From: Steroidobacteraceae bacterium
GTDB lineage: Bacteria; Pseudomonadota; Gammaproteobacteria; Steroidobacterales; Steroidobacteraceae
Direction of reading: 5' to 3'
DNA: 64,000 bases
Assembly (NCBI GenBank): GCA_019634915.1
Contig: JAHCAN010000005.1
Location: forward strand, 56,623 to 120,622
Positions 24,954 through 34,074 of this stretch are shown piece by piece. The notes under the pieces were generated by a model. That model was given only the letters and a program-made list of their open reading frames with translations, ran no database searches and had not been told where the DNA came from. How positions within the stretch are numbered: position 1 is the first letter of the stretch; every line of letters starts with the position of its first letter. Position numbers and translations under genes: made by a program.

Positions 24954-27900
24954 GTGGGCAGCTGGGAATTCTGGATCGATCGGGGCGGCACTTTCACCGA
25001 CGTGATCGGCTGCTCGCCGGCGGGCCAACTGCACGTGCGCAAGCAGCCCTCGCGCAGCGCCGACGGCGAGGACCCGGGGCTCGCCGCAGCGCGCGCGATC
25101 ATCGCGGCGAGCGGCGCGGCGCCGGCGCCGATCGCCGCCTTCAAGATCGGCACGACCGTCGCGACCAACGCGCTGCTCGAGCGCCAGGGCGAGCCGGTCG
25201 TGCTGGTGACGACGCGCGGCTTTCGCGACGCGCTGCGCATCGGCTACCAGCATCGCCCCGACGTGTTCGCGCGCCGCATCGTGCTGCCCGAGCCGCTCTA
25301 CGCCGAGGTGATCGAGGCCGACGAGCGCATCGCCGCCGACGGCACGGTCGTCGAGCCGCTCGATCGCGTGGCGCTCGCCGCTGCGTTCGCCGCGGCGCGT
25401 GCGCGCGGCCGGCGCGCCGTCGCGATCGTCTTCGTGCACGGCTACCGGCACGCGCAGCACGAGGCGCAGGCCGTCGAGCTCGCGCGCGCGGCGGGCTTCG
25501 CGACGATCGCCGCCTCGCACGAAGTCTCGCCGCTCGTGCGCTTCGTCGCCCGCGGCGAGACCACCGTGTTCGATGCCTATCTCGCGCCACCGCTCGCGCG
25601 CTACATCGACGGCGTCAGCGCCGCCGCGCGGCGGCTCGACGCCGGCGCGCAGGTGCTGTGCATGCAGAGCGCCGGCGGTCTCGTCGCGGCGGCCCGGCTG
25701 CGCGCCGCCGCGAGCGTGCTGTCCGGACCCGCCGGCGGCCTGACCGCGATGGCGCGCATCGGCGAGCGCCTGCGGCTCGATGCGCTGGTCGGCTTCGACA
25801 TGGGCGGCACGTCGACCGACGTCTCGCTGTACACGGGCGGGATCGCGCAGCGCTTCGAACACGAGCTCGCCGGCACGCGCCTGCAGGCGCCGATGCTCGA
25901 CATCCACACGATCGCCGCCGGCGGCGGCTCGGTGCTCGACTACCGCGACGGGAGATTGCAGGTCGGCCCCGCTTCGGCAGGCTCGGACCCCGGGCCGGCC
26001 TGTTACGGGCGCGGCGGCCCGTTGACCGTGACCGATCTGCAGGTCGCGCTCGGGCGGCTGCAGCCCGCCTTCCTGCCGCCGGTATTCGGCCCGCACGGCG
26101 ATGCGCGCATCGATCCGGAAATCGTCGGCGAGGCGCTGCGCCGGCAGGCCGCGCGGCCCGGCGCCGTGCAGCCGGGCATGTCGGACGAGGTCGCTCTCGC
26201 CGCAGCCTGGCTCGAGGTCGCGATCGAGTCGATGGCGAACGCCGTGCGCCAGGTGTGCGCCGCGCGCGGCGAGGACCCGGCGCGCTTCGCGCTCTTCTGC
26301 TTCGGCGGCGCGGCGCCCCAGCATGCCTGCGCGGTCGCCGCCGCCTGCGACATGCGCCGCATCGTGATCCATCCGCTCGCGAGCGTGCTGTCCGCGTTCG
26401 GCATCGGCATCGCCGACTGGCTCGAGCTGCGCCGCCGCAGCCTGCGAGTGCCGCTCGACGCCGCGGGCCTCGCGGCGGCGCGCGCGACGATCGCGGCGCT
26501 CACGCAGGAGGCGGCCGCCGCGCTGCCGCCCGGAATGCCGCAGGACCTGCGCGGCGTGCTCGAAGTGCGCAGCGGCGATAGCGAGGTCACGCTCGACGTC
26601 GACGCGGACGATGCCGCGCCGCGCGAGGCCCTGCTCGCCGCGCAGCGCGCGCGCTACGGTTTTGCCGACGCGCAGGCCGCGCTGACGATCGAGTCGGTGC
26701 GTGTCGAGGCACGCGCGCGACCGGCCTTCCCCGCGCTGCAGGAAGTGATCGCCACGCCGCTCGCGGACCTGCCCGCCGGTGCGCGCGCCTTCTTCGCCGG
26801 CGCGTGGCACGACACGCCGGTACTGCCGCTCGCGGCGCTGACGCGCGTCGCCGGACCGGCGCTCGTCGTCGACACGAACTTCACGGTGGTCGTCGAGCCG
26901 GGCTGGAGCGCATGGCGTGCGGACGGCGGCGAGGTGATCCTCGAGCGCACCGCGGCACCCGCCACGGCCGTCGCCGCGCCACGCGGCAAGCCGGCGGCGC
27001 CCGATCCCGCGCGCATCGAGATCTTCGGCAACCTTTTCATGCACGTCGCGAAGCAGATGGGCACGGTGCTGCAGGGCACCGCGCAGTCGATCAACATCAA
27101 GGAGCGGCTCGACTACTCCTGCGCGCTGTTCGATGCCGCCGGGCGCCTGCTCGCGAACGCGCCGCACATGCCGGTGCACCTCGGCTCGATGGGCGCATCG
27201 GTGCGCGCGGTGATCGACCGCCACGGCGACACGCTGCGCGACGGCGATGCCTGGCTGCTGAACAGCCCCTACCACGGCGGCACGCACCTGCCGGACATCA
27301 CCGTCGTCACGCCGGTGTTCCTCGCCGGCGGCGCGCGCCCCGACGCCTTCGTCGCCTCGCGCGCGCACCACGCGGACATCGGCGGCATCACGCCGGGCTC
27401 GATGCCGCCGTTCAGCACGCATATCGACGAGGAAGGCGTGCTGTTCGAGGGCCTGCGCGTCGTCGCGGCCGGCCGGTTCGACGAGGCGGCGCTGCGCGCG
27501 GCACTCGCGGACGCGCCTTTCCCGGCGCGCAACCCGGGACAGAACATCGCCGACATCCGCGCGCAGCTCGCGGCCAATGCGCGCGGCCGCGACGAACTCG
27601 CGCGCGCGATGCAGCGCCACGGACTGCCGACGCTGCTCGCGTTCTTCGGGCACGTGCGCGCGAACGCCGAGGAATGCGTGCGCAACGCGATCTCGCACCT
27701 CGCGCCGGGCGAATTCAGCTGCGAAATGGATGGCGGCCAGTGCATCCGCGTGCGCATCTCGATCGACGCCGCACGCCGCAGCGCGCGCATCGACTTCAGC
27801 GGCAGCTCGGCCCAGGGCGCGCACAATTTCAACGCGCCGCGCGCAGTCTGCGCCGCGGCGGTCATCTACGTGTTCCGCACGCTGATCGACCGCCCGATAC

Positions 27901-28550
27901 CGCTGAACGAAGGCTGCCTCGCGCCGCTCGAGATCGAGATCCCGGCGGGATCGATGCTCGCGCCGGCGCATCCCGCCGCGGTCGTCGCCGGCAACGTCGA
28001 GACCTCGCAGGTGCTGGTCGATGCGCTGTACGGCGCGCTCGGCGTGCTCGCCGCCTCGCAGGGCACGATGAACAACCTGACGTTCGGCGACGCGGCCCTG
28101 CAGTACTACGAAACGATCGCCGGCGGCGCGGGCGCAGGGCCCGGCTTCGACGGCGCGAGCGCCGTGCAGACGCACATGACCAACTCGCGCCTGACCGACC
28201 CCGAGATCCTCGAGCTGCGCTACCCGGTGCGGCTGCGCGAGTTCTCGCTGCGCCGCGGCTCGGGTGGCGCGGGTGCGCACCGCGGCGGCGATGGTCTCGT
28301 GCGCGCGATCGAGTTCCTCGCGCCGATGAGCGGCGCGATCCTCGCGAACCGGCGGCGCACGCTGCCCTTCGGCCTGGCGGGCGGCAGTCCCGGCGCGCCG
28401 GGCGTCACGCGCCTCGTGCGCGCGAACGGCGCCGTGGAAACGCTGGCCGCGGCCGACCGCTTCGATGCGCGGCCGGGCGACGTGATCGAAGTGCTGACGC
28501 CGGGCGGCGGAGGCTTCGGCGCGCCCGAAGTTCCGGGCGGCGGCGAGTAG
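24954..28550 (+). CDS. 5-oxoprolinase (fused HyuA-HyuB type)
   Basis: About 1,198 residues. The N-terminal half is the ATPase-like HyuA part, opening with WEFWIDRGGTFTDVIG and carrying VGFDMGGTSTDVSLY; the C-terminal half from about residue 690 is HyuB (GNLFMHVAKQMGTVLQGTAQSINIKERLDYSCALFD... HMPVHLGSMGASV). The fusion and length match ATP-dependent 5-oxoprolinase, which opens pyroglutamate to glutamate; hydantoinase activity is the alternative. I start at the GTG at 24954 because family members begin just before W-x-F-W-I-D-R-G-G-T; an ATG at 24921 adds 11 residues and would abut the divergent ATL start. Confidence 0.9.
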   Translation: MGSWEFWIDRGGTFTDVIGCSPAGQLHVRKQPSRSADGEDPGLAAARAIIAASGAAPAPIAAFKIGTTVATNALLERQGEPVVLVTTRGFRDALRIGYQHRPDVFARRIVLPEPLYAEVIEADERIAADGTVVEPLDRVALAAAFAAARARGRRAVAIVFVHGYRHAQHEAQAVELARAAGFATIAASHEVSPLVRFVARGETTVFDAYLAPPLARYIDGVSAAARRLDAGAQVLCMQSAGGLVAAARLRAAASVLSGPAGGLTAMARIGERLRLDALVGFDMGGTSTDVSLYTGGIAQRFEHELAGTRLQAPMLDIHTIAAGGGSVLDYRDGRLQVGPASAGSDPGPACYGRGGPLTVTDLQVALGRLQPAFLPPVFGPHGDARIDPEIVGEALRRQAARPGAVQPGMSDEVALAAAWLEVAIESMANAVRQVCAARGEDPARFALFCFGGAAPQHACAVAAACDMRRIVIHPLASVLSAFGIGIADWLELRRRSLRVPLDAAGLAAARATIAALTQEAAAALPPGMPQDLRGVLEVRSGDSEVTLDVDADDAAPREALLAAQRARYGFADAQAALTIESVRVEARARPAFPALQEVIATPLADLPAGARAFFAGAWHDTPVLPLAALTRVAGPALVVDTNFTVVVEPGWSAWRADGGEVILERTAAPATAVAAPRGKPAAPDPARIEIFGNLFMHVAKQMGTVLQGTAQSINIKERLDYSCALFDAAGRLLANAPHMPVHLGSMGASVRAVIDRHGDTLRDGDAWLLNSPYHGGTHLPDITVVTPVFLAGGARPDAFVASRAHHADIGGITPGSMPPFSTHIDEEGVLFEGLRVVAAGRFDEAALRAALADAPFPARNPGQNIADIRAQLAANARGRDELARAMQRHGLPTLLAFFGHVRANAEECVRNAISHLAPGEFSCEMDGGQCIRVRISIDAARRSARIDFSGSSAQGAHNFNAPRAVCAAAVIYVFRTLIDRPIPLNEGCLAPLEIEIPAGSMLAPAHPAAVVAGNVETSQVLVDALYGALGVLAASQGTMNNLTFGDAALQYYETIAGGAGAGPGFDGASAVQTHMTNSRLTDPEILELRYPVRLREFSLRRGSGGAGAHRGGDGLVRAIEFLAPMSGAILANRRRTLPFGLAGGSPGAPGVTRLVRANGAVETLAAADRFDARPGDVIEVLTPGGGGFGAPEVPGGGE

Positions 28551-28568
28551 TGCCATCATCGAACGAAC

Positions 28569-29090
28569 ATGGACGGCACGGCAACTGACGGCTCCGTTCT
28601 CGCGCGCTGGCGGCGCCTGTCGCGGCATGCGTTCGGCCGCTGGCTGTTTGCGCGGGCGGTCTGCTACCGCGCGCCCTATTTCGCGACGATCGCGCCGCGC
28701 TTCCTCGAGCTGCGCCCCGGGCTGTGCCGCGTCTCGATGGCCAAGCGCCGCCGCGTCGAGAACCACATCGCGACGGTGCACGCGCTCGCGATGGGCAATC
28801 TGGTCGAGCTCGCCGCCGGCATGGTCACCGAGGTGACGGTCCCGGCCGCGATGCGCTGGATCCCGCGCGGCATGACGATCGAGTACCTGAAGAAGGCGAC
28901 CACCGGCGTGACCGCGACGGCAAGGCTGGACAAGGCGGACTGGCAGGGACCCGAGAACACCGGCGTGCTGGTCGCGGTGCACGATGCCCGTGGCGTCGAG
29001 GTCGTGCGCGCGGTCGTGACGATGTATGTCTCGCCGCGCGCGAGCCGCCGATCGGGCGGCGGCGCGGCGGCGGCGCCGCACCAGGCCTAA
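28569..29090 (+). CDS. DUF4442 hotdog-fold thioesterase-like protein
   Basis: A 173-residue protein of the DUF4442 family. The middle reads LELRPGLCRVSMAKRRRVENHIATVHALAMGNLVELAAGMV, the hotdog-fold helix and strand pattern seen in acyl-CoA thioesterases and YiiD_C-like proteins. It starts 18 bases after the oxoprolinase stop and is probably in the same transcript. The stop codon TAA overlaps the stop codon of the convergent tail-sheath gene (29087-29090). Probably cytoplasmic and acting on an acyl-CoA; substrate unknown. Confidence 0.85.
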   Translation: MDGTATDGSVLARWRRLSRHAFGRWLFARAVCYRAPYFATIAPRFLELRPGLCRVSMAKRRRVENHIATVHALAMGNLVELAAGMVTEVTVPAAMRWIPRGMTIEYLKKATTGVTATARLDKADWQGPENTGVLVAVHDARGVEVVRAVVTMYVSPRASRRSGGGAAAAPHQA

Positions 29091-29099
29091 AACGCCTGG
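29081..29099. terminator. Small stem-loop at the overlapping convergent stops
   Basis: CCAGGC at 29081-29086 pairs with GCCTGG at 29094-29099 around a 7-base loop. It sits exactly where the DUF4442 and tail-sheath genes converge with overlapping stop codons. There is no clear U tract, so this would be a weak bidirectional terminator at best. Confidence 0.3.
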
Positions 29100-30718
29100 G
29101 CTTCGAGGGCGATGCCCCGGAGGATCGCGGTCTCGATCTCCTCGCCGACACGCGCGCGCGAGGTCGCGAGCCGGTTCACCGAGACCGGCCGCACGCTGCT
29201 CCCGCCCGCCCGCTGCGTGACGAGGAAAGCGTGGAAATCGCCGGCGCGCAACGGCGCGAAGCCGAGCAGCAGGTGCACGCGGCCGGCGGCCGTCGAGGTC
29301 GGCGGATTCAGCCGCTCGTCGCAGATCACGAACCAGCGCTCCGCCGCGTCACGGCCGACGAAGGCACCATCGTCGTCGAGCGCGGCGAGGAAGGCCTCGA
29401 CCTGGGCGCGCAGGCGTGCCCAGGCGTCGGGGCGGTCGTGCTGGAACACGATCCAGCGCGTGCCCTCCTCGACCGAGGCGAGGATGAACAGCGCGAGCCG
29501 GCGCGCGCCGAGCCAGGTCCAGTCCGCGGGGCCCGAGCCGCCCGCGCCGAGCGTGCGCGGGCTGCAGCTGCGCCGCACCGGCCGCACGGTCGCGAACGTG
29601 TTGACGCCGAGCTGCGCGAGGCGCGCGCGCTCGGCGTCATCGATCTGCACCGCGGTGCGCAGCGCCGGGCGCAACACCGGCTCGTCGCCCTCGCCCGCGC
29701 TCCAGACCGGCGTCGTCGCATCGCCGCGCGCGATCAGGCCCGCCGCCGCGCCGCAGGACGCGAACACCTCGTGCCGGCCGCGCACGCGGTCGAAGGCCAG
29801 CACGCGCGGGTAGTACATCAGCGCCTGCTCGCTGCGAAACGGCCAGAGCCTGAGCGCTTCGATCGCGGCACCCGCGTTCGACCAGGCCGCGGGCGGGTCG
29901 ACGATCAGCATCGCCTGGTGCTCGCGACAGACGCGCGCGGCGATCATCAGCGTCGACAGGCCGACGTCGTCGCTGCGGGTCAGCGGCGGCACGCACAGCA
30001 GGTCGAAACGCGGCGCCATGCGCAGGCTGAACAGGCCCGTGCCGCGCTGGCTCGAGCCGATGATGTCGTAGTCGGTCAGCGGCGCGCCGTCGTCGCCGTC
30101 CGGATTCGACGCGACGTAGCCCGCCAGCAGGCTCGAGGTACGCGCCGGCGTGCGCAGCGGACGCGCCCGCGGCACCTCGCCGCTGACGCGCACCAGGCGC
30201 GAGTCGAGCAGCACCGTGGCGACGTGCCGGTCGGAGCCCGGCTGCACCGACAGGCGGCGGAAGATCTCCTGGTCCTCGACGCGCTCGGAGCCGGGCGTGC
30301 GCAGGCGCTGCACGACGAGATTGAAACGGTCCTCCTCGTTCGCGCCGACGCCGTCGAGATCGACGGAGGCGCGCAGGTATTCGCGCGAGCCCGGCGCGAG
30401 CGCGACCAGCGTCAGCGGCGCGCCGCCGGTCGGCAGCGTGATCGTCGGCGGACGCGCGCCGTTCGCGACGCGCACGACGATCGCCTTGCGCCCGCCGTTG
30501 TCGAAGTACTGCTCGAGCGCATAGCTCAGCGTCGAGGGCTGCCAGAGCCCGCCGAACAGGCGCACGTACTCGGCAAAGGAGTGGATGACGACGGGCGTGT
30601 CGACCGGCCCCTTGAGCGCGCGCCCGACGAAGGCAGTGATGCCGGTGGTCACGCGCGCGATCGCGTGCCCTGGTCCGTTCTGTTCCGAGATGTCGAAGCC
30701 AGTGACGGCGTCGGCCAC
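29087..30718 (-). CDS. Phage tail sheath-like protein (isolated gene)
   Basis: A 543-residue protein of the contractile tail sheath family, which polymerises around the inner tube of myophage tails, pyocins and related injection systems. The N-terminal VTTGITAFVGRALKGPVDTPVVIHSFAEYVRLFGG and the C-terminal WTWLGARRLALFILASVEEGTRWIVFQHDRPDAWARLRAQVEAFLAALDDDGAFVG...FVICD are the family's conserved ends. I start at the GTG at 30718, preceded by GGGGGG; the frame is open to 30754. No tube, baseplate, spike, ATPase or lysis gene is nearby, so it is an orphan. It is convergent with DUF4442 and lies downstream of the 50-residue ORF. Confidence 0.88.
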   Translation of the reverse strand: MADAVTGFDISEQNGPGHAIARVTTGITAFVGRALKGPVDTPVVIHSFAEYVRLFGGLWQPSTLSYALEQYFDNGGRKAIVVRVANGARPPTITLPTGGAPLTLVALAPGSREYLRASVDLDGVGANEEDRFNLVVQRLRTPGSERVEDQEIFRRLSVQPGSDRHVATVLLDSRLVRVSGEVPRARPLRTPARTSSLLAGYVASNPDGDDGAPLTDYDIIGSSQRGTGLFSLRMAPRFDLLCVPPLTRSDDVGLSTLMIAARVCREHQAMLIVDPPAAWSNAGAAIEALRLWPFRSEQALMYYPRVLAFDRVRGRHEVFASCGAAAGLIARGDATTPVWSAGEGDEPVLRPALRTAVQIDDAERARLAQLGVNTFATVRPVRRSCSPRTLGAGGSGPADWTWLGARRLALFILASVEEGTRWIVFQHDRPDAWARLRAQVEAFLAALDDDGAFVGRDAAERWFVICDERLNPPTSTAAGRVHLLLGFAPLRAGDFHAFLVTQRAGGSSVRPVSVNRLATSRARVGEEIETAILRGIALEAQAF

Positions 30719-30787
30719 TGATGCCCCCCGTGAATCACGACGACTGTAGCACATCGGCGACAGCGCGCGCCGTGGCGGCGGACCGGA

Positions 30788-30940
30788 TCAGCGCACGGGC
30801 GGCGGCGGAACCGGTTCGTGCGCGCCCTGCTCGCGGCGCGCGGATTCGGCGCGCGCGGCCGCGGCTTCGTCGCGCTTGCGCGCGATCTCGCCGAGCATCA
30901 GCTCGAGCCATTCGCTGAGTTTCGTGTCCGGATCGCTCAT
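30788..30940 (-). CDS. 50-residue hypothetical protein coupled to the M1 aminopeptidase gene
   Basis: A short ORF beginning MSDPDTKLSEWLELMLGEIA with ATG at 30940, only 3 bases after the aminopeptidase stop (TGACCGATG). It predicts a charged helical stretch (KRDEAAAARAESARREQ) and a Pro-rich tail ending PPPPVR. The spacing suggests translational coupling. No family is recognised and it could still be chance, although the tight spacing and clean reading frame favour a real gene. Confidence 0.5.
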   Translation of the reverse strand: MSDPDTKLSEWLELMLGEIARKRDEAAAARAESARREQGAHEPVPPPPVR

Positions 30941-30943
30941 CGG

Positions 30944-32845
30944 TCAGCGCACGATCGCATCGAGCGTCGCGGCCGTGATCGGATGATAGCCCGGCCGCGC
31001 CTGCGCGTAGATGGCCCGCGCACGGGCGGCGCCCGCCGGCGTGTCCATCAGCCTCGCATAGAGCGGCACGATCAGCTTGCGCCGGCCGATGGTCCCGAGG
31101 TATTGGGCGAGGCGCGGCCATGCCGGCTCGTAGTCGCTCCTGATCGCGAGCAGCAGCCAGCTGAAGGCGATCTCGCTGTTGCCCGCATCGGTCAGCCGGA
31201 AGGCCGCGTCGAGCGCGGCGAGCTGCTCGCGCGGCAGTTGCCGCGGCAGGTTGTTCAGGAAGTAGAGCCACTCCTGCGTGCTCCATGCCGCCTGCGGCAG
31301 GGACTGCGCGGCCAGCGTGCCGGCGAGAAACGCCTCGCGCGCCTGATCGACCTTCGCTAGCGCATCCGATTGCGGCCGGATCGCGTCCGCGGGCAGCCCG
31401 GGGGCCTCGATCCATTCGAGCAATTGCGCGCGCGTGACCGCGCCCGGGTGCTGCGCGAGCAGCCGGGTATCCAGCCGGTCGAGGAACTGCGCGGTGGTGA
31501 TGCTCTGGAACGCGAAGTGGTCGAAGTAGTCCTTCAGGAAAGCGTTCAGCGCCTCGTCGCCGACGCGTGCGCCGAGCCAGGCGAGGAAGGCATGGCCCTT
31601 CTCGTACGGAATGTCGCTCGCGCCATCGTCCGGATCGCGGCCACGCAGGTCGATCGCGAGCACCTGGTCCGCCGGTGCGAGCCTCTGCAGCTCGCTCTCG
31701 AGCGACTGGAAGCCGAGCAGGTCCTCCATCGCCGCGCGTTGCGGCCCGTACACGGCCGCCATGATGCGGCGCTCGAGATGGACCGTGAAGCCCTCGTTCA
31801 GCCAGAAATCGCGCCAGGTCGCGTTGGTGACGAGATTGCCGGACCACGAATGCGCGAGTTCGTGCGCGATCACCGCCACGAGGCTGCGATCGCCCGCGAT
31901 CACGGTCGGCGTGATGAACGACAGGCGCGGATTCTCCATGCCGCCGTACGGGAACGACGGCGGCAGCAGCAGCACGTCGTAGCGCCCCCAGCGATACGGG
32001 CCGAACAGCGACTCGCCGGTCCCGAGCATCGTCTCCATGTCGGCGAATTCGCGCGCCGCCGCCTCGATGACCTCGGGCTCGGCATAGACGCCGGTGCGCG
32101 CGCCGACCGGCCGGAACTCGAGCCGGCCGGCGGCGATCGCGAGCAGATAGGACGGAATCGCCTGCGGCATGTGGAAGCGGTACACGCCGTCGGCCGACGG
32201 CGCCGGATCGTGCTCGGCACCCATCAGCGCGCGCATGCCGGGCGGCACGCGCACGGTCGCGTCGAACGTGAAGCGCACCTGCGGCGAGTCCTGCAGCGGC
32301 ACCCAGCTGCGTGCATGGATCGCCTGCGACTGCGAATAGAGGAACGGCTGCTGACGACCCGCGGTCTGCCCGGGTTCGAGCCATTGCAGCCCCGATGCGT
32401 CAGGCCGCGTCGCGTAGTGGATGCGGACCGAGAAGCTGCCGGGCAGGTCGGGCGGCAGTTCGATCTCGAGCGGCGCGCCGAGCGGCGGGCGGTCGTCGCC
32501 GAGCCGGAACGCGAGCGGCGCCGGCGCCGCGCCGGCCGGCAGCCACTCCACCGCGTCGATGTCGAGGCCGCGCGTGTCGAGCACGAGCGTGCGGCTGCCG
32601 TCCGCGAGTGCCTCGATGCGCAGCACGGCCGCGCCCCGCAGGCGCCGGGCGGCGAAATCGGCGGTGAGATCGAGCGTCAGGTGACGCACGCGGAATGCGT
32701 CGAGATTCGCGAGCGTGTGGTAGTCGTGCCCGCCGTCGATCGGCGCGGAAGCCGGCGCATCCGGCCGCGGCGTCGCGCAGGCCGCGAGCATCGCCAGCGC
32801 CGCGGCGCCGGTCAGCGGCAGCGCGCCGTGTGAGGGCCGGCCCAC
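30944..32845 (-). CDS. M1-family zinc aminopeptidase, lipoprotein
   Basis: About 633 residues. The N-terminus LPLTGAAALAMLAACATP has a lipobox (LAAC), so the protein is probably anchored in the envelope. The peptidase domain has GGMENPR near 300, HELAHSW near 326 and WLNEGFTVHLER near 348, the HEXXH-18-E zinc site with the GxMEN substrate motif. The C-terminal helical ARM-like domain suggests the leukotriene-A4-hydrolase/aminopeptidase B branch. The start is GTG at 32845, one base after the L,D-transpeptidase stop, so the two lipoproteins are coupled. The gene ends 3 bases before the small ORF. Confidence 0.93.
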   Translation of the reverse strand: MGRPSHGALPLTGAAALAMLAACATPRPDAPASAPIDGGHDYHTLANLDAFRVRHLTLDLTADFAARRLRGAAVLRIEALADGSRTLVLDTRGLDIDAVEWLPAGAAPAPLAFRLGDDRPPLGAPLEIELPPDLPGSFSVRIHYATRPDASGLQWLEPGQTAGRQQPFLYSQSQAIHARSWVPLQDSPQVRFTFDATVRVPPGMRALMGAEHDPAPSADGVYRFHMPQAIPSYLLAIAAGRLEFRPVGARTGVYAEPEVIEAAAREFADMETMLGTGESLFGPYRWGRYDVLLLPPSFPYGGMENPRLSFITPTVIAGDRSLVAVIAHELAHSWSGNLVTNATWRDFWLNEGFTVHLERRIMAAVYGPQRAAMEDLLGFQSLESELQRLAPADQVLAIDLRGRDPDDGASDIPYEKGHAFLAWLGARVGDEALNAFLKDYFDHFAFQSITTAQFLDRLDTRLLAQHPGAVTRAQLLEWIEAPGLPADAIRPQSDALAKVDQAREAFLAGTLAAQSLPQAAWSTQEWLYFLNNLPRQLPREQLAALDAAFRLTDAGNSEIAFSWLLLAIRSDYEPAWPRLAQYLGTIGRRKLIVPLYARLMDTPAGAARARAIYAQARPGYHPITAATLDAIVR

Positions 32846-32846
32846 G

Positions 32847-34037
32847 TCAGCTGCGCGGCTTGTTCGCGGCCGCTGCCTCGGCCTCGTTGTCGGAGAACAT
32901 TTCCTGGAAGGTCTGTTCGTCGATCGGCAGGCCCGACACGCCGTCCCAGGTGGCGCCGTCCGGCACGCGGTTTTCGACCACCACTGCCGCGGCGACCTCG
33001 GCCTCGACGCTCGCGCTGCCGCCCGCGATCGGCGCCGGTATGCCGCGCGGCTCGTGCGAGATCGCGGCGACCGCATCCCAGTCGATCGTCTCGCCGCGCG
33101 CCTTCAGCTCTTTCTGGATGCGCGCGGCGAGCTGCTTCGACAGCAGCTTCTGCCGGGCCTTGACGAAATCGCGCGGATCGTCCTCGAGCACGTCGTAGGC
33201 TTGCAGGTAGAGCTTGCCTTCGTGCCAGCCGAACAGGAACGGCTGGTTGACGACGCGCACCGGCGTACCGATCGAGGTCATGTCGAAGAGCTGTTCGATG
33301 TCCTCGGGATAGAGGCGGATGCAGCCGTGGCTCGAGCGGATGCCGACGCCGTAGGGCTTGTTGGTGCCGTGCACCAGATAGCTCGGCCAGCCGAGATACA
33401 TCGCGCGGTTGCCGAGCGGATTGTCGGGCCCGGCAGGCACGACCGCCGGTATCGGGTCGTCGTTCTCGGCGTGCTCCTTGCGGATCGCCGCGGTCGGGCG
33501 CCACTCCGGATCTTTCTTCTTGCGCACGACCTTGGTCGCGCCCTGCGGCGTCGCCCAGCCGACGCGTCCGATGCCGATCGGATAGGTGTGCACGACCTGC
33601 GGCTCGTCCGCCTTGCGCGGCTCGAAGTACCACAGGCGCATCGCCGCGAGATTGATCACGATGCCCTGGCGCGGCGCGTTCGGCAGGATGAAGCGGGTCG
33701 GCACGACGACCTCGCGGCCGGCACCGGGCAGCCACGGATCGACGCCGGGATTCGCGCGCACCATTTCCTCGTAGCCGACGTTGAAGCGGCGCGCGATGTC
33801 GGAGAACGTGTCGTCCGCGCCGACCACGGTCTTCTGCACGACACCGACCACGTCGTCGTGCTCCGGGTCGATCGTGAAGCGGCCGGTCGCGACGGGCACC
33901 GCGTACTGCGGCGCGGGCGGCTCAGCGGCCGCCGCGGGCGCGCTCTTGCGCGTGAAGCTGTCGTTCAGCAGTGAGCAGCCGCCCAGCAGGACGGCGGCGG
34001 CGGCAAAGGCGCTGGCGCGCAGGAATCGTCGGGACAT
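32847..34037 (-). CDS. L,D-transpeptidase (LysM + YkuD), lipoprotein
   Basis: A 396-residue envelope enzyme of the ErfK/YbiS type that makes L,D peptidoglycan crosslinks or attaches proteins to peptidoglycan. MSRRFLRASAFAAAAVLLGGCSLL is a lipoprotein signal (LGGC). A LysM-like segment follows (DTFSDIARRFNVGYEEMVRANPGVDPWLPGAGREVVVP), then the YkuD catalytic domain with HGTNKPYGVGIRSSHGCIRLYPEDI near 238, giving the catalytic His and SHGC Cys. I start at 34037 because it gives the lipoprotein signal; the frame is open to 34199. Coupled to the downstream M1 peptidase. Confidence 0.93.
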   Translation of the reverse strand: MSRRFLRASAFAAAAVLLGGCSLLNDSFTRKSAPAAAAEPPAPQYAVPVATGRFTIDPEHDDVVGVVQKTVVGADDTFSDIARRFNVGYEEMVRANPGVDPWLPGAGREVVVPTRFILPNAPRQGIVINLAAMRLWYFEPRKADEPQVVHTYPIGIGRVGWATPQGATKVVRKKKDPEWRPTAAIRKEHAENDDPIPAVVPAGPDNPLGNRAMYLGWPSYLVHGTNKPYGVGIRSSHGCIRLYPEDIEQLFDMTSIGTPVRVVNQPFLFGWHEGKLYLQAYDVLEDDPRDFVKARQKLLSKQLAARIQKELKARGETIDWDAVAAISHEPRGIPAPIAGGSASVEAEVAAAVVVENRVPDGATWDGVSGLPIDEQTFQEMFSDNEAEAAAANKPRS

Positions 34038-34074
34038 CAAGGAATTATGGCACCGATGACCCGTCGGCGTCAGC

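Noticed and set aside
24912-29081. A 1,389-codon open frame on the minus strand antisense to the 5-oxoprolinase and DUF4442 genes
   Set aside because: Its product is Arg/Ala/His-rich with no domain. The plus strand encodes two clear families. High GC makes long antisense frames common.
29087-30718. A prophage or pyocin cluster around the tail-sheath gene
   Set aside because: No other phage, tube, baseplate, lysis or integrase gene lies on either side; flanking genes are ordinary metabolic and envelope genes.
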